Assembly: GCF_018362975.1 (NCBI RefSeq)
Contig: NZ_CP074371.1
Location: 4,712,001-4,776,000 of the forward strand
Length of the DNA stretch: 64,000 nt
Reading direction: 5' to 3'
From: Nocardia tengchongensis
GTDB lineage: Bacteria; Actinomycetota; Actinomycetes; Mycobacteriales; Mycobacteriaceae
In this document: positions 1 through 7,382 of the stretch, in pieces
Layout of the letters: each line of letters begins with the position of its first letter
Numbering within the stretch: the stretch's first letter is position 1
The notes under the pieces: generated by a model
The model's input: only the letters and a program-made list of their open reading frames with translations
What the model was told of the DNA's origin: nothing
Database searches by the model: none
Made by a program: the position numbers and the translations under genes

Positions 1-203
1 ACCACGGCCGTGATCAGCGCCGTGCGGGTCGGGAAGTGCACGAAGATGCTGCGTTCGGAGACGCCGGCGCGCCCGGCGATGCCACGCGTGGTCGGGTCGA
101 ACTCGCCGTCGTGGACCGCCGACAGCAGGCCCTCGATGATCGCCCGGCGGGTCTGTTCGGGGTTGCGCCGCCGCCGGGGGCTGCCGCCCGTGCCCTCGCT
201 CAT
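1..203 (-). CDS. TetR-family transcriptional regulator, N-terminal part (cut by window edge)
   Basis: Reverse-strand gene with ATG at 203 running off the left edge, so only about 67 codons are visible. They encode a basic Arg-rich start followed by a TetR-type helix-turn-helix: an Ala-Gly-Val-Ser-Glu-Arg-Ser recognition segment and then FVHFPTR, the usual end of the TetR DNA-binding domain (canonical Y-x-Y-F, here F-x-H-F). The ligand-binding domain lies outside the window. It is divergent from the alkylsulfatase at 406, and a perfect palindrome sits midway between the two starts, so it is probably the local repressor of that gene and of itself (inference). Confidence 0.85.
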   Translation of the reverse strand, partial: MSEGTGGSPRRRRNPEQTRRAIIEGLLSAVHDGEFDPTTRGIAGRAGVSERSIFVHFPTRTALITAV

Positions 204-292
204 ACGCAGCATCCGATCACATCCGGTTCGGCGCCGTGCACGCAGGTCGGGTGGTGGTTCGTGGGGGATATGGGTGGAGTCACCCACTCATC

Positions 293-315
293 CTATTGCA
301 GAGAGACTGCAATAG
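293..315. promoter_or_regulatory. Perfect palindrome in divergent promoter, probable TetR operator
   Basis: CTATTGCAG, five bases (AGAGA), then CTGCAATAG: perfect 9-bp arms. The centre at 304 is equidistant (about 101 bp) from the TetR start at 203 and the sulfatase start at 406. Position and symmetry fit a TetR operator controlling both genes; binding is inferred. Confidence 0.7.
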
Positions 316-405
316 TGATGTAGTGTGACCAACGGGGCAGAAGAACAGCAATTGCTTGGCTATTGCTTCCTGCTCGTCAGACAACGCATGGACAGGAGAG
401 CGCGC

Positions 406-2481
406 ATGACCGACGAAGGCCTCACGAACAACGGGGACGACCGCACGCCCGGCCGATTCCAGGTATCGCGGCGCGGAGTGTTCGGGGTGGGCGCTGCCGC
501 CCTGGTCGCCGCCGGAGTGGGCGCGGCCGTCACCGGATGCGACAGCAACAGCGACAACGGCTCGGCCGCGGAGAAATCCAGCAAGGACCCCGTCGCCCCC
601 AGCGGTCACATCGAGGACCAGCAGAAGCAGGCCCAGTCCTCGCTGCCCTTCTCCGACACCCAGGACTTCGCCGACACCGACAGGGGTTTCATCGCCAAGC
701 TGCAACCCGACCAGGTCAAGGACGCCAAGGGTAATGTCATCTGGGACAACGATTCCTACGGCTTCCTGCAGGGCTCCTGTCCCAACTCGGTGCACCCGTC
801 GCTGTGGCGGCAGTCGCAGCTGGTGGTGAAACAGGGCCTCTACGAAGTGGTTCCGGGCATCTACCAGATCCGCGGCCTGGACCTGTCGAACATGACGATC
901 ATCGAAGGCAAGACCGGCGTCATCGTGATCGACCCGCTGATCTCCACCGAGACCGCCAAGGCCGGCATGGACCTGTACTTCGCCAATCGCGGGCAGAAGC
1001 CGGTCACCGGCATGATCTACACTCACTCCCACGTCGACCACTTCGGCGGCGCGATGGGTGTCATCACCCCCGAAGACGCTGCCTCGGGCCGTATTCCGGT
1101 GATCGCCCCGCAGGGCTTCGTCGAACACGCCGTGGCCGAGAACATCTTCGCCGGCACCGCCATGGCCCGCCGCTCGGCCTACATGTACGGGGCGGCCCTG
1201 CCGCGTGGTGACAAGGGACAGGTCGGCGCGGGCCTGGGCATGACCACCTCGACCGGCACCGTGAGCCTCATCCCGCCCAACCGGGACGTCACCCGCACCG
1301 GGCAGGAGGAGACGATCGACGGGGTGCGCATCGTCTTCCAGATCACCCCCGGCACCGAAGCGCCCTCGGAGATGAACTTCTACTTCCCCGACTTCCGGGC
1401 CATGTGCATGGCCGAGAACGCCACCCACACGTTGCACAATCTGATCACCCTGCGCGGCGCGGTGGTTCGCGACGCCCACGTGTGGTCGCAGTACCTGACC
1501 GAGACCATCAACATGTTCGCCGGCATCTCCGATGTCGCGTTCGCCTCGCACCACTGGCCCACCTGGGGTTCGGACAAACTCACCGAATGGCTGTCGCTGC
1601 AACGCGATACCTACGCCTACCTGCACGACCAGACCCTGCGCATGCTCAACCAGGGCTACACCGGTATCGAGATCGCCGAGCAGATCCAGATGCCGCCGGC
1701 CATCGAGCAGAAGTGGTACAACCACGGCTACTACGGGTCGGTCAGCCATGACGTGAAGGCCGTGTACCAGCGCTACATGGGCTGGTTCGACGGCAATCCC
1801 GCGCACCTGTGGGAGCACCCGCCGGTCGACTCGGGCAAGCGGCACGTGGACGCCATGGGCGGCGCGAGCGGCGTGCTGAAGGTGGCCCGTAAGGCCTACT
1901 CCGACGGCGACTACCGCTGGTGCGTCCAGGTACTCAACTACCTGATCTTCGCCGAGCCCGACAACGAGAAGGCGAAGATGTTGCAGGCCAGCGCCTTCGA
2001 GCAGCTGGGCTACGGCTCCGAGAACGGCACCTGGCGCAACTTCTTCCTCTCCGGCGCCTACGAACTGCGCAACGGCAACTTCGGCACCCCGACCAAGGCC
2101 ACCTCCGCCTCCATGATCAGCGCGCTGAGCGTGGACCAGGTCTTCGACGCCGCCGCCTTCCAGATCAACGGCCCCAAGGCGTGGGATCTGCATCTGGTCG
2201 CCGACTGGGTGATTCCGGAGGAGAACAAGACCTACCGGACCGAACTACGCAACGGCGTGCTCATCCACTACGTGGTCCCGCAGGACTTCAAGGGCCCGGC
2301 CCCCGACGCCACCTTCACCCTGCCCCGGCTGGAGCTCATCGCGGTGATGACCCGGACCAAGGACTTCGTCAAGGAGGTCGCGTCCGGTGCCATCAAGGCC
2401 AGTGGCGATCCGGCCAAGCTGAAGCAGCTGCAGGACGTCATGGACAAGCCCGACCCCAACTTCAATATCGTCACCCCCTGA
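406..2481 (+). CDS. Tat-exported lipoprotein alkyl sulfatase (metallo-beta-lactamase fold, SdsA1-like)
   Basis: 691 aa from ATG 406, chosen because CAGGAGAG precedes it and the twin-arginine signal then starts about 20 residues in; an in-frame GTG at 325 is possible but would bury the signal. The signal has S-R-R-G-V-F, an Ala/Val-rich core and the lipobox VTGC, so the protein should be a cell-surface lipoprotein exported folded. The metallo-beta-lactamase motif H-S-H-V-D-H is at residues 207-212, and AENATHT and ASHHW further on supply metal-site residues. Length and the C-terminal half fit the alkylsulfatase dimerisation plus SCP2-like domains of SdsA1-type enzymes, which hydrolyse primary alkyl sulfates to alcohols. 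Divergent from a TetR regulator with a shared palindrome, which suggests substrate-inducible expression. Confidence 0.9.
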   Translation: MTDEGLTNNGDDRTPGRFQVSRRGVFGVGAAALVAAGVGAAVTGCDSNSDNGSAAEKSSKDPVAPSGHIEDQQKQAQSSLPFSDTQDFADTDRGFIAKLQPDQVKDAKGNVIWDNDSYGFLQGSCPNSVHPSLWRQSQLVVKQGLYEVVPGIYQIRGLDLSNMTIIEGKTGVIVIDPLISTETAKAGMDLYFANRGQKPVTGMIYTHSHVDHFGGAMGVITPEDAASGRIPVIAPQGFVEHAVAENIFAGTAMARRSAYMYGAALPRGDKGQVGAGLGMTTSTGTVSLIPPNRDVTRTGQEETIDGVRIVFQITPGTEAPSEMNFYFPDFRAMCMAENATHTLHNLITLRGAVVRDAHVWSQYLTETINMFAGISDVAFASHHWPTWGSDKLTEWLSLQRDTYAYLHDQTLRMLNQGYTGIEIAEQIQMPPAIEQKWYNHGYYGSVSHDVKAVYQRYMGWFDGNPAHLWEHPPVDSGKRHVDAMGGASGVLKVARKAYSDGDYRWCVQVLNYLIFAEPDNEKAKMLQASAFEQLGYGSENGTWRNFFLSGAYELRNGNFGTPTKATSASMISALSVDQVFDAAAFQINGPKAWDLHLVADWVIPEENKTYRTELRNGVLIHYVVPQDFKGPAPDATFTLPRLELIAVMTRTKDFVKEVASGAIKASGDPAKLKQLQDVMDKPDPNFNIVTP

Positions 2482-2537
2482 CCGGACGCCGAATATGGCA
2501 GAGTCGCTCTCACTGTTCGACGAGAGTGGGAGTGGCT

Positions 2538-3590
2538 GTGCGGAATCGACTGCGGAACGCGGTGGTCGCCGGGTGTCTGGCGATCGCCGCCACCGGGCCG
2601 GGCGCGGCCCTGGCCGCGCCCGGTGACCCGGTCGCCGAGACCACCGCGCAACTCACCGACGCCGTCAGCGTCGACGCCTCGAAGGTGGTGAGCGTCGAGG
2701 TCCTCGACGACCGCAACCTCGGCCTCGAGGTGTACTCGGCGGCCATGGACAAGACGGTGCACCTGGATGTGCTGCGGCCCGCCGACACCTCACGCCCGCA
2801 GCCCACGCTGTACCTGTTCAACGGCACCGACGCCGGCTACGGCGACAAGAACTGGAAGACCCAGGTGCCGGAGGTCTTCGACTTCCTGGGCGCGAAAAAC
2901 ATCAATGTCGTGGTGCCCACCGGCGGGCTGGCCAGCTACTACACCGACTGGCGCGCAATCGATCCCGTGCTCGGGGTCAACAAGTGGAAGACGTTTTTCA
3001 CCGAGGAGCTGCCGCCGCTGCTCGACGCGGGCCTGCGCACCAACGGCCGCAATGCCATTGCGGCGGTGTCGATGTCGGCGACCCCGGCCCTGAACCTGGC
3101 CCTGGCCAAGCCCGGGCTGTTCAAGGCCGCGGCCACCTTCAGCGGGTGCGTGCAGACCAGTGACCCGGTCGGCCAGGCGTTCGCCCGGATCGTCGTGGGC
3201 TCCGAGGGCGGCAACGCGGACAACATGTACGGCCCGGGCGAGGACCCGCTGTGGGCCGACAATGACCCCTACCTGCACGCGGAGCGGCTGCGCGGCATGG
3301 AGCTGTACCTGTCCGCGGGCAACGGGATTCCCGGCCCGTACGACGTCGTCGACGGGAAGTTCGTCATCTTCCCCGGCGCGGCAGGCTTTCTGGTGCACAT
3401 GATCTACGACGGCACCATCGAAGCCGCCACCGGCTACTGCACCCGCAACCTGGCCGCCAAGCTCACCGAACTCGGCATCCCCGCCACGGTGGACCTGCCG
3501 GCCAACGGCACCCACTCCTGGGGCGTGTTCCGCGACGAGCTGGTCAAGTCCTGGCCGGTGCTGGCCAAGGGGCTGCAGCTGCCCGCCTGA
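2538..3590 (+). CDS. Secreted antigen-85-like alpha/beta hydrolase (mycolyltransferase/esterase family)
   Basis: About 350 aa. I chose GTG 2538 because GGGAG lies five bases upstream; GTG 2532 and 2526 are alternatives. The N-terminus is a classical Sec signal peptide (Arg-rich start, Ala/Gly core, ALAAPG cleavage region). The mature part follows the antigen 85/esterase D pattern: the strand TLYLFNGTDAG, the WKTFFTEELPPLL segment, and the nucleophile elbow A-V-S-M-S-A with Ser near residue 178, close to the G-x-S-M-x-G of Ag85 proteins; a late THSWGVF supplies the likely catalytic His. Such proteins move mycolic acids or cleave esters at the envelope of mycolate-bearing actinobacteria. It follows the sulfatase by 56 bp on the same strand and may be cotranscribed. 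Confidence 0.8.
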   Translation: MRNRLRNAVVAGCLAIAATGPGAALAAPGDPVAETTAQLTDAVSVDASKVVSVEVLDDRNLGLEVYSAAMDKTVHLDVLRPADTSRPQPTLYLFNGTDAGYGDKNWKTQVPEVFDFLGAKNINVVVPTGGLASYYTDWRAIDPVLGVNKWKTFFTEELPPLLDAGLRTNGRNAIAAVSMSATPALNLALAKPGLFKAAATFSGCVQTSDPVGQAFARIVVGSEGGNADNMYGPGEDPLWADNDPYLHAERLRGMELYLSAGNGIPGPYDVVDGKFVIFPGAAGFLVHMIYDGTIEAATGYCTRNLAAKLTELGIPATVDLPANGTHSWGVFRDELVKSWPVLAKGLQLPA

Positions 3591-4379
3591 TCAGCGCGCG
3601 GGCGCGGCGGCGGGTTCCTCGGGTCCGGCTGCGACCGCGGCGCGTTCGACGGTCATCAGACTCTCGGAGTGGTGCTCGGCGTAGTACTTCGCCGCGCCGC
3701 CGTTGAGACCGAACAACGACTTGCTCCACAGCAGCCAGATCACCGCGGCCAGGTTCACCAGCAGCGCGGCCACTCGCAGGAAGGTGATCTTCTCGGTCAG
3801 CTCGTAGACCTCGAGCGGCAGGAAGATGCTGGTGGCCACCACCGCGAAGTACTCGCCCCAGCGCTTGACCAGCCACAGGCCCACCGCCTCCACGAGCTGG
3901 ATGGTGGCATAGGCGAACAGCGCCACCGCGATCCAGATCAGGACGGTCGGCGAGAGCGTGAACGCCGTGTCGATACCCCGGATGATCTTGGAATGGTCGG
4001 GGTTGAAACCGATCTGATCGGCCAGCTGCCGGATCAGCGGAAGATCCTTGTCCCAGCTGGCCTTCCAGTGCTCCCGTGAACCGCGCAGCTTCAGCACGCC
4101 CGCGCCCAGCAGCAGCAGGACCAGCGCGCGGCCGACCCGCTCGGCCGCCAGCAGCCGCATGATGATGCGGTCGCGCAGCAGGTGCCCGCGCGGCACCTCC
4201 GGCGCGTCGTCGGCCGGACCGGACCGGCGCGGCTCGCCCGGCACGAAATCGCCGCAGCGCAGGCACCGCCAGGATTCGCCCGCCGGGGTCGGCACGTGGA
4301 GGCGTGCCGCGAGCTCGGGCTCGGTGGGGGCGTAGGTCTCGTGCCCTCGGGCAGCGCAGGTCCACAGACTGAAGTCCAT
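3591..4379 (-). CDS. DUF2127 family integral membrane protein
   Basis: 262 aa, ATG at 4379. The N-terminus carries a small zinc-ribbon-like region with the pair C-L-R-C after W-R near residue 37. It is followed by four hydrophobic segments: ALVLLLLGAGVL, SPTVLIWIAVALFAYATIQL, a segment around FAVVATSIFLPLEVYEL, and ALLVNLAAVIWLLW. This layout and the sentence VGLWLVKRWGEYFAVVATS match DUF2127 proteins, whose function is unknown. The gene is convergent with the Ag85-like gene; the stop codons nearly abut, with no terminator hairpin between them. Confidence 0.8.
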   Translation of the reverse strand: MDFSLWTCAARGHETYAPTEPELAARLHVPTPAGESWRCLRCGDFVPGEPRRSGPADDAPEVPRGHLLRDRIIMRLLAAERVGRALVLLLLGAGVLKLRGSREHWKASWDKDLPLIRQLADQIGFNPDHSKIIRGIDTAFTLSPTVLIWIAVALFAYATIQLVEAVGLWLVKRWGEYFAVVATSIFLPLEVYELTEKITFLRVAALLVNLAAVIWLLWSKSLFGLNGGAAKYYAEHHSESLMTVERAAVAAGPEEPAAAPAR

Positions 4380-4436
4380 GCGCTGGAGCGTACCCAGGGG
4401 CCCCGGCCGATGCCCGGGAACTGCGCCGGGCTCGCC

Positions 4437-5669
4437 TCAGCTCGCGGCGAGGGAACGGAGTTGGTCGAGATAGGTTCGGGTGCGCGGATCCCCGGGGAAG
4501 CGCGCGATCATCTCCCGGGCGGTCTCGCCCGCGACCCACAGCAGCGACGGCAGCGAGCGCCGCTTGCCGGTGAAAGCGCGCAGGCCTTCGTCCAGGGCGA
4601 GCTCCAGATTGCGATCGCGCACCGCGACCACCGCCAGCGTCAGGTGCGCCTCCGACACCCGCATGGGTTTGCGGACACTGCCGTCGGGCCGGGTCGAGGT
4701 CGCTATCACCTGGCGGGCATAGGTTTCCGCGAGCCGGTCGTCACCGGCCACCCGGCAGCAGTCCATGGCGTAGAAGTCGAACTTCTGCGGGTCCACCACG
4801 AAATGGTTCTCCAGATTGGCCGGGTGCTCGATCGCGTCGAGGATCGAACGGCCCTGGGTGAGCGCCTTTTCCACCTCGCGGCGATCGCCGATCCGGGCCC
4901 AGGCCTTGGCGCGCTGGGCGGCGAGTTGGACCCCGACGCCCAGTCGGCCGGTGGTGGGCTGCGCGGCCTCGGCGCTGTCGATCGCGCCCCGGTAGTTGGC
5001 CTGGGTGAGGGCGAACCAGGCGGCCATTTCGGCTCCCCAGCCGACGATTTCGGCGTGGTCGGCCTCCTGGCCCAGTGATAGCGCGGCGCGCCGGGTGGCC
5101 TCGGCCGCGGTCCGCCAGCCCAGGTCGTAGTCGACGCAGCCGACCAGCAGGGCGACCCATCCGGCCAGTACCAGCACTTCTCGATGCTGGGCCAGGGTCA
5201 ACCGGCCGTCCAGTAGCGAGGTGATGCGACGCAGCCACGCCGTGCCCTCGGCATGTAGTTCGTGTGGATCGGCGCACGGGTAGTCCGAGCACAACCGGTC
5301 GGCGGTGATGCGGATGGCGTCGAGCGTGGAAGCCGACACATCGGACATCCGTAGCCGCCCAATGAATTCCAGGGTGTCCAGTCCGGTCGCCGAGAGCATC
5401 TCGTCATCCCGATTCGGCCGGGTCTTGGGGAAGAAAGCCGCCGTCACCGTGTCGAAAGCGGCCGCGATGATCGGGGCGTAGAAATCGTCGGGCCGGGATT
5501 CCCCGGATTCCCAGCGCCGCCAGTTACGCAACAGTGTGCTGTCGGTGGGGAGATTGTGAGTCGACTTGGCGCGCATGGCCCGAACCGCATCAGCTTGTGA
5601 CCACCCCCGAGCATCACGTTCGGCACGCATTCGGACAGCCCAGACAGGTCGATCGTCACCGGCGGACAC
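4437..5669 (-). CDS. XRE-family regulator with TPR-like C-terminal region
   Basis: 410 aa from GTG 5669, where an XRE helix-turn-helix begins almost at once (MRAERDARGWSQADAVRAM, then STLLRNWRRWESGESRP). The reading frame stays open upstream to 6158 but without coding character. The remaining roughly 320 residues are Ala/Leu-rich helices such as EVLVLAGWVALLVGCVDYD and AEAAQPTTGRLGVGVQLA, resembling the TPR-like sensor part of regulators abundant in Streptomyces and Nocardia. No ligand is known to me. It is divergent from the small resolvase-fold gene at 5823 with 153 bp between starts, an association seen repeatedly in these genera as far as I recall. A GATACT -10-like element lies seven bases before the GTG, so the mRNA may be leaderless. 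Confidence 0.8.
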   Translation of the reverse strand: MSAGDDRPVWAVRMRAERDARGWSQADAVRAMRAKSTHNLPTDSTLLRNWRRWESGESRPDDFYAPIIAAAFDTVTAAFFPKTRPNRDDEMLSATGLDTLEFIGRLRMSDVSASTLDAIRITADRLCSDYPCADPHELHAEGTAWLRRITSLLDGRLTLAQHREVLVLAGWVALLVGCVDYDLGWRTAAEATRRAALSLGQEADHAEIVGWGAEMAAWFALTQANYRGAIDSAEAAQPTTGRLGVGVQLAAQRAKAWARIGDRREVEKALTQGRSILDAIEHPANLENHFVVDPQKFDFYAMDCCRVAGDDRLAETYARQVIATSTRPDGSVRKPMRVSEAHLTLAVVAVRDRNLELALDEGLRAFTGKRRSLPSLLWVAGETAREMIARFPGDPRTRTYLDQLRSLAAS

Positions 5670-5733
5670 GAACTGTAGTATCTCACCAGTTAACGTCGGA
5701 TGGACCCGGATAGGGCATCTCGATGTCAGTGGG

Positions 5734-5739
5734 TTGACA
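5734..5739 (+). promoter_or_regulatory. Candidate -35 element (TTGACA) for the small resolvase-fold gene
   Basis: A consensus TTGACA lies in the 153-bp divergent region, 84 bp before the GTG at 5823. I do not see a convincing -10 at 17 bp, so the assignment is tentative. Confidence 0.35.
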
Positions 5740-5822
5740 TCTGCAATTGCATTCGCGAGAACGCCAAGCTGATTACCAGGGCACACGTCAGAACAGCGAT
5801 CCCCAATCCAACGGAGGTTCGG

Positions 5823-6128
5823 GTGGAAGCGTTGATCTATGGGTATGTGCGTGACGATTTGGCCGACGGCCGCAGCGACGAGCTGGAGAACGCCATGTGC
5901 GGACTCGCTCAGTCCGCGGGCCTCTGCTTCGCCGCGACCTTCCATGAATCGACCCCCGGCGATGGCACCGCGTTCGCGGAGCTGACCGCCGAACTCAAAC
6001 GCGCCGATGCCCACCACGTGGTGGTGCCGTCGCTCGATCACCTTGCGGGCCAGACCATTCCGCGCGACATCCTGATCGCGAAGCTGGCCCACGAGGCTGC
6101 CGCCCAGGTCTGGGCTGTCGAGCACTAG
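5823..6128 (+). CDS. Small resolvase-fold protein lacking the catalytic serine
   Basis: 101 aa from GTG 5823, with GGAGG five bases upstream deciding the start. It reads like the N-terminal domain of a serine recombinase: a first strand IYGYVRDD where real resolvases have YxRVS, a helix over ENAMCGLAQSAGL, an FHESTPGDG segment in the place of the usual D-x-x-S-G, and VVVPSLDHLAG where resolvases have the kl-D-R-L-x-R strand. The nucleophile Ser is replaced (R-D-D) and the Arg residues needed for catalysis are missing; no DNA-binding tail follows. It is therefore probably a non-catalytic protein, perhaps a partner or modulator of the divergent XRE regulator (inference). Confidence 0.7.
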   Translation: MEALIYGYVRDDLADGRSDELENAMCGLAQSAGLCFAATFHESTPGDGTAFAELTAELKRADAHHVVVPSLDHLAGQTIPRDILIAKLAHEAAAQVWAVEH

Positions 6129-6151
6129 CCTGCCGCCGCGCCGGAAAAGAC

Positions 6152-6182
6152 GCCGCACCTGCGTCGAGAACGCAGGTGCGGC
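6152..6182. terminator. Bidirectional terminator hairpin
   Basis: Perfect 13-bp stem (arms 6152-6164 and 6170-6182, loop CGAGA) between the convergent ends of the small resolvase-fold gene and the PAC2 gene. Confidence 0.85.
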
Positions 6183-6245
6183 AAGGGTTTCCAGGCGGAA
6201 CGGTTCGGGACATTCACCCCGAAACAGACATGGTTGGACGAGGAG

Positions 6246-7139
6246 TCAGAGGCCGAAGCCGCCCCGTCCGCGCCGGCGCAGGTACTTCTCGAACTCGGCG
6301 GCGATGGCATCACCGTCGATCTTGGCCATGGCGTCGTTGATGTCGACCTCGGCGTCGCCGCGCTCCTCGAGCGAGCGCACGTACTCCGCGATCTCCTCAT
6401 CGCCCGCGGTCATCTCGTTGACCGCGCCCTCCCACTCCTCGGACTGCTCGGGCAGCGCGCCGAGCGGCACCTCGACATCGAGGACATCCTCGACCCGATG
6501 CAGCAGCGCGATGATCGCCTTCGGGTTGGGCGGCTGGGACACATAGTGCGGCACCGCGGCCCAGAACGAGATGGCCGGCACACCCGCGCGCACGCAGGCA
6601 TCCTGCAGCACCCCGGTAATACCGGTCGGTCCCTCGTAGCGGGTCTGCTCGAGGTTGAAGCGCTCGGCGGCTTCCTTGTTATATGCGGTGCCCGTCACAG
6701 GAACCGGGCGGGTGTGCGGGGTATCGGCCAGTAAAGCGCCGAGGATCACCACCGTGGACACCCCGAGCTGCTCGACGAACTCGAGGATGTCGTTGCAGAA
6801 GCTGCGCCAGCGCATGTTCGGTTCGACACCGCGCAGCAGCACCACGTCCCGATCGCTGCCCGGGGGCGAGCACACCGACAACATGGCCGAGGGCCACACG
6901 ATCTCCCGCGTCACCCCGTCGACCTGGCGGACCGTGGGCCGGTTCACCTGATAGTCGTAGTAGTCCTCGGAATCGAGCTCGGCCAGCGGCTGGGAGTCCC
7001 AGATCAGTTCCAGATGTTCGACCGCGCCACTGGCGGCGTCGGCGGCATCGTTCCAGCCTTCGAAGGCGGCCACGAGCACCGGATCCCGCAGCGTGGGCAG
7101 GTCCGACTCGGGTGGCACCGGGGATTCACTGGCGTTCAC
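6246..7139 (-). CDS. PAC2 family protein
   Basis: 297 aa from GTG 7139. It opens with the PAC2 signature LRDPVLVAAFEGWNDAADAA and contains VVLLRGVEPNMRW and VVILGALLADTPHTRPVPV, the core of the proteasome-assembly-chaperone-2 fold found in actinobacteria and archaea. The C-terminus is a charged helix followed by RRRGRGGFGL. Its biochemical role in bacteria is not established, although the fold belongs to proteasome assembly chaperones and this window also holds the proteasome locus. It is divergent from metH, the same pairing as Rv2124c/Rv2125 in M. tuberculosis. No Shine-Dalgarno precedes the GTG; a TAGGCT -10 element sits six bases upstream, consistent with a leaderless mRNA. Confidence 0.9.
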   Translation of the reverse strand: MNASESPVPPESDLPTLRDPVLVAAFEGWNDAADAASGAVEHLELIWDSQPLAELDSEDYYDYQVNRPTVRQVDGVTREIVWPSAMLSVCSPPGSDRDVVLLRGVEPNMRWRSFCNDILEFVEQLGVSTVVILGALLADTPHTRPVPVTGTAYNKEAAERFNLEQTRYEGPTGITGVLQDACVRAGVPAISFWAAVPHYVSQPPNPKAIIALLHRVEDVLDVEVPLGALPEQSEEWEGAVNEMTAGDEEIAEYVRSLEERGDAEVDINDAMAKIDGDAIAAEFEKYLRRRGRGGFGL

Positions 7140-7145
7140 CCGGTC

Positions 7146-7151
7146 AGCCTA
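7146..7151 (-). promoter_or_regulatory. -10 element of leaderless PAC2 transcript
   Basis: TAGGCT on the reverse strand ends six bases before the GTG at 7139, placing the transcription start at or next to the start codon. Confidence 0.6.
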
Positions 7152-7225
7152 CGGTGTACGCAGACCCGGTGTGCATGCGACGCGCAATCGCGCAATGGGC
7201 GCTGTGCGTCATGATCCGCCCGGTT

Positions 7226-7338
7226 GTTCGCGGCCCGTCTCGTTCCGGACTGAGTGGAGCGGGGGAGCGAAGCGGAGGAGCGGAGGGAGGGAAGAACGAG
7301 ACCTCCAGGGCCGCGAACCCGCCGGAGCGAAGCGGAGG
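7226..7338. repeat. Long imperfect hairpin with GGAGCGAAGCGGAGG direct repeats upstream of metH
   Basis: GTTCGCGGCCC-GTCTCGTTC at 7226-7245 is inverted downstream as GAACGAGAC (7294-7302) plus GGGCCGCGAAC (7308-7318), interrupted by five bases. The 15-mer GGAGCGAAGCGGAGG occurs at 7264-7278 inside the hairpin loop and again at 7324-7338 just after it. The purine-rich loop and the repeat suggest a dispersed intergenic element rather than a classical riboswitch. It ends 32 bp before the probable metH -10 element. Confidence 0.65.
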
Positions 7339-7369
7339 CAGTCAAATTCAGCTTGTCGCTGCTTCCCAC

Positions 7370-7375
7370 TACTCT
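7370..7375 (+). promoter_or_regulatory. -10 element of leaderless metH transcript
   Basis: TACTCT ends seven bases before the metH ATG at 7383 and there is no Shine-Dalgarno, so translation probably starts at the mRNA 5' end. Confidence 0.6.
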
Positions 7376-7382
7376 TTAGTAC

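Noticed and set aside
280..2193. 637-codon reverse-strand open frame antisense to the alkylsulfatase
   Set aside because: Shadow of the sulfatase coding strand; no recognisable domain and no ribosome-binding site.
7226..7382. Possible cobalamin or SAM riboswitch upstream of metH
   Set aside because: No B12-box or SAM-riboswitch core could be recognised, and a -10 element seven bases before the ATG suggests a leaderless mRNA.
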